Of a stretch of DNA of 64,000 nt, positions 52,679 to 61,010 are shown in pieces. The stretch is taken from assembly GCF_004766045.1 (NCBI RefSeq), contig NZ_SPQQ01000009.1:62001-126000 (forward strand), in the 5' to 3' direction. Made by a program: the position numbers and the translations under genes. The DNA comes from Desulfosporosinus fructosivorans. GTDB lineage: Bacteria > Bacillota > Desulfitobacteriia > Desulfitobacteriales > Desulfitobacteriaceae. The stretch's first letter is position 1; every line of letters starts with the position of its first letter. Below the pieces are notes generated by a model. The model searched no databases and was not told the DNA's origin. It saw only the letters and a list, made by a program, of their open reading frames with translations.

Positions 52679-53317
52679 TTACTTTCTAAATTTACTCCTA
52701 ATATACGGAATAACAGTCGGGAGTAATGAAACAAAGATAATCGCAAATATTACATACGTAAAATTATTTTTTACCGGTTCAAAATTACCAAAGAAGAACC
52801 CTGCAAACATAAATAACAAGACCCAAGACAGTCCACCGATCATATTAAATAAACAAAATTTCATGAAGTTCATTTTACCGATCCCGGCAACAAAGGGAGC
52901 AAACGTCCGAATTATCGGTATAAACCTAGACAGAATTATTGCTTTGCCTCCATGTTTTTTATAAAAAGCTTGAGTTTTATGAAGGTATTCCTTCTTGATT
53001 AAACGAGAATCTTTCATGGCCAGAATCTTATCTCCAAGTAGCCTACCAATAAAATAGTTTATGGTGTTCCCTACGATTGCTGCAAGAATTAGAAGTATTA
53101 GGGCAAGATTGAAGTTTAAGGCACCCGTTGCGCCTAGAGCTCCGATCACAAATAGTAATGAGTCTCCGGGAAGAAAGGGAGTAACCACAAATCCAGTTTC
53201 ACTGAAAATAATCATGAAGAGAACCAAATATGTCCAAGTTCCATAGTCCTTAATTATCTCAACTAGATGTTTATCGACATGTAAAATAAAATCAATTAAA
53301 CCAGCTATTAATTCCAT
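52679..53317 (-). CDS. DedA family membrane protein
   Basis: A 212-residue integral membrane protein. LVLFMIIFSETGFVVTPFLP with GDSLLFVIGAL, NYFIGRLLGDKI, FYKKHGGKAIILSRFIPIIR and TFAPFVAGIGKMNFMKFCLF contain the DedA/SNARE-associated motif with the paired Arg-rich and Phe-Ala-Pro segments. DedA proteins are lipid (undecaprenyl phosphate or phospholipid) translocases or proton-driven transporters. AGGAG precedes the ATG. It is 54 nt after the APC permease gene in direction of transcription. Confidence 0.93.
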   Translation of the reverse strand: MELIAGLIDFILHVDKHLVEIIKDYGTWTYLVLFMIIFSETGFVVTPFLPGDSLLFVIGALGATGALNFNLALILLILAAIVGNTINYFIGRLLGDKILAMKDSRLIKKEYLHKTQAFYKKHGGKAIILSRFIPIIRTFAPFVAGIGKMNFMKFCLFNMIGGLSWVLLFMFAGFFFGNFEPVKNNFTYVIFAIIFVSLLPTVIPYIRSKFRK

Positions 53318-53371
53318 AAGAATCTCCTTTAGTTTAATAATTACACGTGCTCGTATAAGGTACTATTTATT

Positions 53372-55294
53372 CTAATCTACTTTGCTCATTGTTGGTGGGT
53401 GATAAGGTATGCTCGTAACATAGATATTTTTCCTCAGAAGCAGAAGAAGTTTGAGTAGTTGTCCCGTCTGGTTATGAAGGAAATTCTGCAATATTTTATT
53501 GGGTACGTATTCTGGAATTACAACTGTGATAGATGTCCAGCGCAAATCAGACTCTAGCTGATCGATATATTTTATAATATCTTTGATAACTGCTCTATAA
53601 GGTGACTCAATGATTTCAAGTTCAATCCCAATATTACTCTCGTTCCAGTGCTTTCGCAGTTTTTCGGCTCGTTCCATATCTGAAGCGACATGCACTGCAG
53701 TAACCAGCGGGGTTGATTCAAATGCATAAAGCAACGCTTTCAGAACCACCTTATTGATATCGAAGACTGGTACGATAGACTTATTTCGATACTCAGACAG
53801 GTCACTTGATTCTCTTCGGTGATTAATTTCTGCAATTCGATTCGTGAATTGTTCTATATCTGCGGCCGAAGGATGAATCGCATCTTTTTCAATTTCATAT
53901 ACAGTATGCACATGCTGGAAAAAGATCATCATTGCTGGCAGAATAACAGCAACTATCCAAGCCCCCTCTCTGAACTTTGTAATTAAAAAGACCACGAATA
54001 TTATGGAAGACACAACTCCTCCAAAACTAAAGATCACAAAATCCCCAAGCCAATTCCGGTCTTTTAGTTTAAGAGTATGCTTTGCAAGACCAATCCCAGT
54101 TAATGCAAAACCAATAAGGACACCGACGGCATATAACGGAATCATTAAGTGAGTGTCCCCTTTGAAAATTATGACTAACAAGATTCCAATAATCGTTAAA
54201 AGCCAGATCCCTTTATCATAGACTAAGCGATCTCCGAGGTTTTTAAAGTAACGAGGCGCATAACCATCTCTAGCCATTAAATTTAAGAGAATCGGTAATC
54301 CTGCGAAGGAAGTATTCGCGGCAATAACTAAGATCAAGGCAGAACAAACCATCAGCATATAATACATAATAGTCTGACCGTAAACAATTAGCCCCAACTG
54401 ATTCATAACGGTGTTATGTGGAGTTGGAATTATGTGATATTTGCTAGCTAAAAATGAAAGACCGCTTAATCCAACTGCCACAATGACACCAAGGACAAAC
54501 AGGGTCATGATAGCTTTTTTTTGTGCAGGTGCCTTATAGGCTGCAACTCCATTACTAATTGCTTCTATCCCAGTTAATGCTGTTGTACCTCCTGCTAATG
54601 CTCTAAGAACTACGAATAGAGTAAGCGCATGAGTGGGCGTTGCAATTGGTGGTGTGATCATTGCTGGGTCAACTCCGAACACTACTATTTTGTAGACCCC
54701 AACACCCACCAGGGCTAATACGCTGAAAAGATAGAAATAAACTGGTAAGGCAAATACAGCTGCTGATTCCTTTAATCCCCTTAGATTAATAATCGTCATA
54801 AAAATAATGATTGCAACAATGACTACTACTTTATGATTGGGGGTCGTTGCTAACCAAGGTATTACACCGGTTATGTTCTCAACAGCGGAGCTGACACTAA
54901 CTGCAACTGTTAAAATATAGTCTAAAGTCAAACCCGCCCCTGCCAGTAAACCATAATTTACGCCGAGAAACTCTCGAGCAATTGTGTAGGACCCTCCGCC
55001 CTTAGGATACTTTTGGATGGCTTTTCTATATACTAACATGATACTAACTAGCAAGAGAATAACCCCTAAAGATACCTTGGACACTTGTGCAAACCCAATG
55101 GCCCCCAGGGCAACTAATACATACAACATTTCGTCCACTGAATAACCCTGAGAAGAAATGATTGATGACCCAAAGATTGGAATACTAGCCAAGATGCCAA
55201 CCTTGTGCTCTTCAGCATTTTGGCTCTTCAAGGGATTACCGAAAATAAGTGTATATAAACTAAAATGTGTCAACTTTTTCGAAAAAGATCGCAT
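53372..55294 (-). CDS. APC superfamily amino acid permease with C-terminal cytosolic domain
   Basis: A 640-residue transporter with about 12 hydrophobic helices (residues 30-440: KYPKGGGSYTIAREFLGVNY, GLTLDYILTVAVSVSSAVEN, ALTGIEAISNGVAAYKAPAQ) and a soluble domain of about 170 residues (KSIVPVFDINKVVLKALLYA). The Lys-Gly-Gly-Gly-Ser-Tyr and Leu-Asp-Tyr-x-Leu-Thr-Val strings are typical of the APC group related to KimA-like potassium or amino acid importers. Substrate is not clear: potassium is as likely as amino acid. The 293 nt upstream hold only a weak hairpin. Confidence 0.85.
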   Translation of the reverse strand: MRSFSKKLTHFSLYTLIFGNPLKSQNAEEHKVGILASIPIFGSSIISSQGYSVDEMLYVLVALGAIGFAQVSKVSLGVILLLVSIMLVYRKAIQKYPKGGGSYTIAREFLGVNYGLLAGAGLTLDYILTVAVSVSSAVENITGVIPWLATTPNHKVVVIVAIIIFMTIINLRGLKESAAVFALPVYFYLFSVLALVGVGVYKIVVFGVDPAMITPPIATPTHALTLFVVLRALAGGTTALTGIEAISNGVAAYKAPAQKKAIMTLFVLGVIVAVGLSGLSFLASKYHIIPTPHNTVMNQLGLIVYGQTIMYYMLMVCSALILVIAANTSFAGLPILLNLMARDGYAPRYFKNLGDRLVYDKGIWLLTIIGILLVIIFKGDTHLMIPLYAVGVLIGFALTGIGLAKHTLKLKDRNWLGDFVIFSFGGVVSSIIFVVFLITKFREGAWIVAVILPAMMIFFQHVHTVYEIEKDAIHPSAADIEQFTNRIAEINHRRESSDLSEYRNKSIVPVFDINKVVLKALLYAFESTPLVTAVHVASDMERAEKLRKHWNESNIGIELEIIESPYRAVIKDIIKYIDQLESDLRWTSITVVIPEYVPNKILQNFLHNQTGQLLKLLLLLRKNIYVTSIPYHPPTMSKVD

Positions 55295-55507
55295 AGTTTA
55301 GTTTATGCTCCTTCCATTACTCCAGATTAGTGTAAATGGTAAAGTTTAAGGCATAATGAAAGAATAAGTTACCATAAATATACTCTTTTCATTTATTTAC
55401 AACATAGTGATTTTACTCTAATTCATGTTATTTATCCAGTATTTGCAGAAATACTTTTCTAGAAACTAAGTAATCTTTTTTCAATTGTAGATTTAGAAGT
55501 TTAGAAA

Positions 55508-55552
55508 TTTAGAAAGCCTTTATTTCCAAACTGGATACAAAAGCTTTCTAAA
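55508..55552 (-). terminator. possible terminator after the double-GNAT gene
   Basis: TTTAGAAAGC (55508-55517) pairs with GCTTTCTAAA (55543-55552), loop 25 nt with some further pairing. The minus strand continues TTTCTAAAC. Confidence 0.4.
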
Positions 55553-55587
55553 TATTCACAGAGTGGATTATATCGTGGCGCGTTTCA

Positions 55588-56454
55588 TTACAGTTCACTT
55601 GCCTTGTTCCGATAATACTCGAAGGCTGTTTCGATTTGAAAGCCAAACTTTTGATAAAGATTGAACGCCTGTTTGTTATTACTATCAACCTCAATAACTA
55701 TTTCACGTATACCACTTTGTCTAAGCTGCTCCACAATCATGTGGAGCAGCTCATACCCGTACCCCTTACCTCGAAATTCTGGTATGATACCAAAGCCAAA
55801 TATTGATGCTTCATCCCCATCGTGGCTTGATGATCCCATCCCAATAATTTCATCATTCAGTAGCCCAAGGTATTGGTCGCGCATTTTCGATTGTAATATA
55901 TTAACGATAATCCCTTGTGTATCCTCGTAACTGTCTTCGAAAATTCTCATGCTCGTATCGATCATTTTCTTAAGGTCCTTCTCACTCGGTTTGAAGCCCT
56001 CTAAACGATTTTTAGCCAGTGGTACATACTTCCTAGGATCTAATCTCAAAGAGTATTCAGTAAAATCGTACTGAGCTCCAAGGTGTGTGCTAACCTGTTT
56101 GCCCGAAATTGCATGACTTTCAACGACAAAAAGAACTTCCGTGATTTCATATTTAATGAGTTCCTCAACGGCTTTAGATAATAACTCCTTAAAATATCCT
56201 TTCCTTCGCTGGGTGGGCAATGTCAAGGCTGTGATTTCTGCTTCGTGTGCAGTTGGCACAAACATCGTCAACATACTTATTAACTGGTCACCGTCATACA
56301 TGAGAAATATACTATTCATTTCTTGATTAAAGTTCATAGTTGTATCAACAAAAATGCTCCCCTTTAGATTATCATGCTCTTGACAGATTTGCTCTAGGTG
56401 ATGCACTTCATTCACTACATTATCACTGTAATCGTTCAATTCTTTAAGGATCAA
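55588..56454 (-). CDS. protein with two GNAT acetyltransferase domains
   Basis: A 288-residue protein. The first GNAT unit covers about 1-130 (ALTLPTQRRKGYFKELLSKA is the acetyl-CoA loop Q-R-R-K-G-Y); the second about 150-285 (FGFGIIPEFRGKGYGYELLH with R-G-K-G-Y-G, then EVDSNNKQAFNLYQKFGFQI). Only the second has a full canonical motif, so it is probably the catalytic half. Start is TTG 56454 behind GAGGGAC. Substrate unknown. It stands alone; 56455-56639 upstream shows nothing recognisable apart from the dctM terminator. Confidence 0.85.
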   Translation of the reverse strand: MILKELNDYSDNVVNEVHHLEQICQEHDNLKGSIFVDTTMNFNQEMNSIFLMYDGDQLISMLTMFVPTAHEAEITALTLPTQRRKGYFKELLSKAVEELIKYEITEVLFVVESHAISGKQVSTHLGAQYDFTEYSLRLDPRKYVPLAKNRLEGFKPSEKDLKKMIDTSMRIFEDSYEDTQGIIVNILQSKMRDQYLGLLNDEIIGMGSSSHDGDEASIFGFGIIPEFRGKGYGYELLHMIVEQLRQSGIREIVIEVDSNNKQAFNLYQKFGFQIETAFEYYRNKASEL

Positions 56455-56639
56455 ATATGTCCCTCCTCAAAACTAAACAAAAATCCTCATACTCCATCTA
56501 GGTCAGCCATGATCCTTTTCTGAGGAGTACATATAGTACTATAGCAGTAATTCTCATCATAAACAACGGAAAACCTTTCATAGTTATGAGAACCCTCGTT
56601 ACTCTATTCCTTTAAATTGCAATAGAGTCTCTGGATAAA

Positions 56640-56679
56640 AAAATAGTGGTTAAGGATCGTCATCCTCAACCACTATTTT
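56640..56679 (-). terminator. terminator after dctM
   Basis: AAAATAGTGGTT-AGGAT pairs with ATCCT-AACCACTATTTT (56640-56679) with one mismatch and a CGTC loop. Confidence 0.8.
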
Positions 56680-56707
56680 AAAAACGCATACTAAAATAGA
56701 TAAATTA

Positions 56708-57988
56708 TTACTTCATAAACGTATTTGGAAGGTAAAGCGAAATTTCAGGGAAAAAGATAAAGACTCCTAACATGGCAATCATGATGAAAATAAAAGGCAA
56801 TACCCCACGCACCACTTCTCCCAAGGGTTCTTTGGCCATTGAACTCACTACAAATAGATTCAAGCCAACCGGAGGGGTAATCATCGCCAACTCCATATTC
56901 ACCGTCATAACAATGGCAAAGTGGATAGGATCGATCCCGAGATGCCTGATGATCGGCAGCAAAATCGGTAGGGTGATGAGAATGATCGAGACTGCTTCAA
57001 GGAAAGTCCCCATGACGAAAAACATAATGTTGACTACCAAAAAGAATGCCCATTTATTAAGATCACTGTCCGAAATCCACTTAGCTACGTGATTAGGAAC
57101 CTGATTATTGGTAAGGAACAGGGCAAACAGCATAGCTGCTGAGATGATTAGAAAGATCATGGAAGTCGTATTAATTGTATCTACTAAAACAGGCCGAATG
57201 TCTTTCCAGTGTAATTCTTTGTAAATAAATATTGAGACAAATATAGTGTAAAACACCGCGATCACAGCAGATTCAGTCGGTGTACAAACTCCTGTGTAAA
57301 TACTGCCCAGTATAAGAACTGGCAGTAATGCCGCTGGAACGGCTTTTAGACTTGCCTTCCAACGCTCGGACATGGAGTATTTTTTTCCCCGCCCATAATT
57401 GTTCTTCTTAGCATAAACTATAGCCGAGACTAAGAGAACACCGCCTAATACGAGACCCGGAATAATTCCGGCCATGAAAAGCTTGCCAATCGATACATCT
57501 GAGGTCACCCCAAAAACGATTAACGGGATGCTGGGGGGAATCAAGATGCCTAAGGTCCCTGCAGCTGCGATCAACCCCATCGCATAACGTTTAGGATAAC
57601 CACCTTCTATTAAAGCAGGTAACATGATCGCCCCAATGGCAGCTGCTGTAGCTGGGCTAGAACCCGAAATAGCAGCAAAGATCATACATGAGAGAATCGT
57701 TACGACCGATAACCCACCCGGTAAGTGTCCTATCCAGGAGCGTAAACTCTCTATTAGGTATTTAGAAACCCCACCACGAGCCATCAAGACTCCTGCAAGC
57801 ACAAATCCTGGTATAGCCATCAAAGGGGCTGAGTTTAAGCCTGCAAACATTCTTTGAGTTAACATTATCATATTGAAATTTTCAGTGGTCGCGATCACGA
57901 CAATGGTCGATATAGCGAGACTAATGGCGATCGGAATATTTAATAAAAAGAAGGCAATAAATAAGCCGAATAGAAGTACTACTGTCAT
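56708..57988 (-). CDS. dctM: TRAP transporter large membrane subunit DctM
   Basis: A 426-residue, about 12-helix membrane protein: LLFGLFIAFFLLNIPIAISL, NSAPLMAIPGFVLAGVLMAR, ISGSSPATAAAIGAIMLPAL, GYPKRYAMGLIAAAGTLGIL and IPPSIPLIVFGVTSDVSIGK, then MNMELAMITPPVGLNLFV-like VNMELAMITPPVGLNLFVVS. It moves the solute delivered by DctP using Na+ or H+. Its ATG overlaps the dctQ stop (ATGA), so translation is coupled. A strong terminator follows. Confidence 0.95.
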   Translation of the reverse strand: MTVVLLFGLFIAFFLLNIPIAISLAISTIVVIATTENFNMIMLTQRMFAGLNSAPLMAIPGFVLAGVLMARGGVSKYLIESLRSWIGHLPGGLSVVTILSCMIFAAISGSSPATAAAIGAIMLPALIEGGYPKRYAMGLIAAAGTLGILIPPSIPLIVFGVTSDVSIGKLFMAGIIPGLVLGGVLLVSAIVYAKKNNYGRGKKYSMSERWKASLKAVPAALLPVLILGSIYTGVCTPTESAVIAVFYTIFVSIFIYKELHWKDIRPVLVDTINTTSMIFLIISAAMLFALFLTNNQVPNHVAKWISDSDLNKWAFFLVVNIMFFVMGTFLEAVSIILITLPILLPIIRHLGIDPIHFAIVMTVNMELAMITPPVGLNLFVVSSMAKEPLGEVVRGVLPFIFIMIAMLGVFIFFPEISLYLPNTFMK

Positions 57989-58503
57989 CCTAGATCCACC
58001 TTCCTTTCCGCCTTATGAGCCTCCCACTGCTGGCCATTATCTTTAATCGTCTCATATAATTTTACTAAAAAGCGAAGAGTTAAGAGGAAACCCATTAGGG
58101 GAAGGATGCTGTAAACCTTAAAAAGTGGGATGCCAACATCTGTTGATAACTGACCTGAGATATAGGTAAACTTTACCAAACCTCCACCGTAATAAATTAG
58201 AAATATACCAAAACTTACCCCTACTGCATGAGCAAATAAAGTGACCAAATACTTTACCTTATTTGGGAATTTCTCGAATAACATATCCACTTTAATGTGA
58301 TGATTATTTCTTAGAGCCACACTAGTTCCTATTAAGGTACCCCAGATAATCATATATTGCGATACTTCATCGACCCAGGAACGCGCATCATTAAAGACAT
58401 AGCGCATGATCACACCGTAGAAAATGACCGTGACTCCTAGAAACAGTAAACCACCGGAGGTAACATCTTCAACAAATGCAAAGGCCTTCCAGAATTTTTT
58501 CAT
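57985..58503 (-). CDS. dctQ: TRAP transporter small membrane subunit DctQ
   Basis: About 172 residues with four hydrophobic helices: VTSGGLLFLGVTVIFYGVIM, RYVFNDARSWVDEVSQYMII, WGTLIGTSVALRNNHHIKVD and MLFEKFPNKVKYLVTLFAHA. Arg-Tyr-Val-Phe and W-V-D-E-x-S are the DctQ signature. The frame starts at GTG 58512, but GAGGTGA is the ribosome site and ATG 58503 is preferred. It sits 94 nt after dctP with a hairpin between. Confidence 0.93.
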   Translation of the reverse strand: MKKFWKAFAFVEDVTSGGLLFLGVTVIFYGVIMRYVFNDARSWVDEVSQYMIIWGTLIGTSVALRNNHHIKVDMLFEKFPNKVKYLVTLFAHAVGVSFGIFLIYYGGGLVKFTYISGQLSTDVGIPLFKVYSILPLMGFLLTLRFLVKLYETIKDNGQQWEAHKAERKVDLG

Positions 58504-58567
58504 GATCTTCACCTCAGTCTTTTAAAGTAAATATGGACGGAGCATAAAATTCGTGTTCTAAAAGAGA

Positions 58568-58592
58568 AGGCCTTCCTGTGAAGAAGGCCTTA
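58568..58592 (-). terminator. hairpin between dctP and dctQM
   Basis: AAGGCCTTC pairs perfectly with GAAGGCCTT (58568-58576 with 58584-58592), followed on the minus strand by TCTCTTTTAG. Placed to allow partial readthrough, so that the binding protein is made in excess over the membrane subunits. Confidence 0.7.
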
Positions 58593-58606
58593 TTAATCCT
58601 GGCTAA

Positions 58607-59647
58607 TTACTTAGAAGCATTTTTGGCCGCATCAATAACTTCTTTACTGATCATGCTTTCAAACTCAGCATAGATTGGTTCCATTAACTTCTGGAAAACT
58701 CCAAGTTGTTCTGGTGTTAGCTCGGTAATTTGCATTTTTCCACCCTTTTTGAGGTTCTCAAGACTTGCTTTATCCAATAGTTCTGCTTGTTCTATTTCAA
58801 ATTTTGTGGCTTCAGCCATCGACTCTAGTACAGCCTTTTGAAGATCGGGAGTTAAACCATTAAAGAACGTATTGTTAATGAGAACGATGTAATCAAGGCG
58901 ACCGTGATTCGTGACGGAAAGGTATTTTTGTACTTCTTGATATTTCTGAGTATCAATATTGTTAAACGTATTTTCTTGACCATCTACAGTCCCTTGTTGT
59001 AACGCTGCATAAGTCTCTCCGAACGCGATTGTAGCGGAACCTGCGCCGAGGCCTTTAAACTGAGCTTCTAAAACCTTGCCTGCTTGAGTACGGAATTTCA
59101 AACCTTTAAAATCTTCAGGAGTGAGCAAGGGTCTTTTATTGTCTGTGAATTGTTTGAAACCATTAGGCCACATGGCTAGACCTTTGAGAGAAAATTTATC
59201 GAAGCTATTCATCAGCTTCTTATTGGCCTCAGATTCCCAGAACTTATAGACTGCCTTGTTATCTGGGAACAAGAATGGCAAGTCAACATATTGTATCTTA
59301 GGATTCAACCCAACAAGTTTAGTGATGGAAGGAGCAATAATCTGGACATTACCTGCTTGGGCCTGTTCCAACTCTTCTTTATCTCCATAAAGCTGTGAAG
59401 ATGGATACACTTCAACTTTCATTTTCCCAGCGGTTTTCTGTTCTAGTAACTCTTTGAATTTATCAGCTGCTTTCCCTTTCGGCGTATCAGCGGTAACAAC
59501 ATGAGAAAATTTCACAACAATTGGGGCGACTTCTGCTGCGGGTTTGTCAGTAGTCGTGGCACTAGGTTTGGTTCCGCAACCCACTGCAGTTAGGGATAAA
59601 GCCAAAGTAATACTTAAAAGGACCGATAATTTCTTCTTATTAAACAT
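58607..59647 (-). CDS. dctP: TRAP transporter substrate-binding protein DctP
   Basis: A 346-residue exported lipoprotein: SVLLSITLALSLTAVGCGTK is the signal with lipobox ending AVGC, then VVKFSHVVTADTPKGKAADK, SSQLYGDKEELEQAQAGNVQ and LKGLKFRTQAGKV-like GLKFRTQAGKVLEAQFKGLG with the substrate-binding Arg. VDGQENTFNNI holds the conserved Asn. Homologues bind C4-dicarboxylates such as malate, fumarate and succinate. First gene of the dctP-dctQ-dctM unit. Confidence 0.94.
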   Translation of the reverse strand: MFNKKKLSVLLSITLALSLTAVGCGTKPSATTTDKPAAEVAPIVVKFSHVVTADTPKGKAADKFKELLEQKTAGKMKVEVYPSSQLYGDKEELEQAQAGNVQIIAPSITKLVGLNPKIQYVDLPFLFPDNKAVYKFWESEANKKLMNSFDKFSLKGLAMWPNGFKQFTDNKRPLLTPEDFKGLKFRTQAGKVLEAQFKGLGAGSATIAFGETYAALQQGTVDGQENTFNNIDTQKYQEVQKYLSVTNHGRLDYIVLINNTFFNGLTPDLQKAVLESMAEATKFEIEQAELLDKASLENLKKGGKMQITELTPEQLGVFQKLMEPIYAEFESMISKEVIDAAKNASK

Positions 59648-59722
59648 TTATCCTTTTCCCCCTCTAATTAAATATAATTTCACACTGTGTCGTTCTGGGT
59701 AGATGTCCCTCTGAAGGCTTAC

Positions 59723-60745
59723 CTACTCTCCTTTTTCTTGGATTTTCTTTACTCTATTTACCAAATCCGGTCCTATTTCCTTAGAAAGGAGCTCATAGAC
59801 AGGATTTAAGGTCTTTTGTAACTGCAACCGCTCCATTTGACTCAAGTGGGCAATTTCTATCTTACCCTCTCGCTCTAATGCCACGAGTTGCTTTTGATCC
59901 ATTTCCCCTGCTCTTTCCCGTTCCCAAATTGTTACTTCGCGCAAAGTGTCTTCAAGAATTTTAGCAACTTCAGGAGGAATGCTTTTCCAGAAGTCAGCAT
60001 TGGTGAGTACAACGTACCCTAAGTAACCGTGATTACTAAGAGTTAAATACTTTTGACTGTGATAAAAATTTTGGGTATAAATGTTCGAGATTGTGTTTTC
60101 TTCGGCATCTACAGTCCCATTTTTCAAGGCTTGATAGACATCGTTAAAAGGCATTGCTGACGCTTGGGCTCCAAGTTCACTAAATTGAGCCTTTAACACT
60201 TGGGAAGTCATAACCCTAAAGTGTAAGCCTTGAAAATCCTCCGATTTACGCAAAGGACGCGTGTTATTGGTAAACTGCTTAAAACCACTATCCCACATAG
60301 CTAAGCCCAAAAACTTTTGTTCTTGTAAATCGGTAAACAGTTCTTGGACGAGCGGTCCATCCATAAGAGTGTGTGCAGTTGTCATATCTGGAAAAGCAAA
60401 GGGTAAATCAAACAACTGCCATTCCGGGAACATAGTCGATAATTTAGAGGTAGCTGGCGCCAACATCTGAACCGCTCCACTTTTTAGAGCTTCAAATTCT
60501 TCTCCATCTTTATAAAGCATAGAGTCTGGGAAAACTTGTACTTCAACGTACCCACCTGTTCTTGCCCTTACCAAATCAGCAAATCGTATGGCAGCTAACC
60601 CTTTTGGGGTATTCTCGGAGACTACATGCGAAAATTTGATCACAATTTTCTCGTTTTTATCGACTTGCTGTTCATCAATGACCCTAGGACTACACCCTCC
60701 AAGTAGTAAAAAGACTAGAAATAAGACGATAAGCTTTTTTGTCAT
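59723..60745 (-). CDS. second DctP-family binding protein, possible DctB-type co-sensor
   Basis: A 340-residue lipoprotein (LIVLFLVFLLLGGCSPRVID, lipobox LGGC). IKFSHVVSENTPKGLAAIRF, PDSMLYKDGEEFEALKSGAV, FQGLHFRVMTSQVLKAQFSE (ligand Arg) and VDAEENTISNIYTQNFYH follow DctP throughout. It lies 75 nt upstream of dctP and divergent from the sensor kinase. In Bacillus subtilis the DctP-like protein DctB works with kinase DctS as a co-sensor; the same position here suggests that role. It could equally be a second transport receptor. Confidence 0.88.
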   Translation of the reverse strand: MTKKLIVLFLVFLLLGGCSPRVIDEQQVDKNEKIVIKFSHVVSENTPKGLAAIRFADLVRARTGGYVEVQVFPDSMLYKDGEEFEALKSGAVQMLAPATSKLSTMFPEWQLFDLPFAFPDMTTAHTLMDGPLVQELFTDLQEQKFLGLAMWDSGFKQFTNNTRPLRKSEDFQGLHFRVMTSQVLKAQFSELGAQASAMPFNDVYQALKNGTVDAEENTISNIYTQNFYHSQKYLTLSNHGYLGYVVLTNADFWKSIPPEVAKILEDTLREVTIWERERAGEMDQKQLVALEREGKIEIAHLSQMERLQLQKTLNPVYELLSKEIGPDLVNRVKKIQEKGE

Positions 60746-60860
60746 GTGTAAACCTCATGATCTACAGGTTGGGTACTTCAAGACTCAGAATATATTCTCT
60801 ATATTTAATTTGTATATTCTGATAATTCTAAACTATCAGTATTGACTGAATTGTGCAACC

Positions 60861-60897
60861 TTTTGGTCATATTGGTACTTTTGGTCATTTTGGTCAT
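60861..60897. promoter_or_regulatory. four 9-bp direct repeats between dctP2 and the sensor kinase
   Basis: TTTTGGTCA-TATTGGTAC-TTTTGGTCA-TTTTGGTCA-T in tandem; copies 1, 3 and 4 are identical and copy 2 differs at three bases. It lies about 115 nt from each of the two divergent start codons. Likely binding site for the missing response regulator or another factor controlling both transcripts. Confidence 0.6.
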
Positions 60898-61010
60898 AGG
60901 AAATATCTATTACGAAATTCTATGTTTGAGCGAATCGTGATATTATCATATAGGGACAGGACATTCATCTCATCGTAGAATGAACTTCTTATAGATTAGG
61001 GAGTGAGGAT

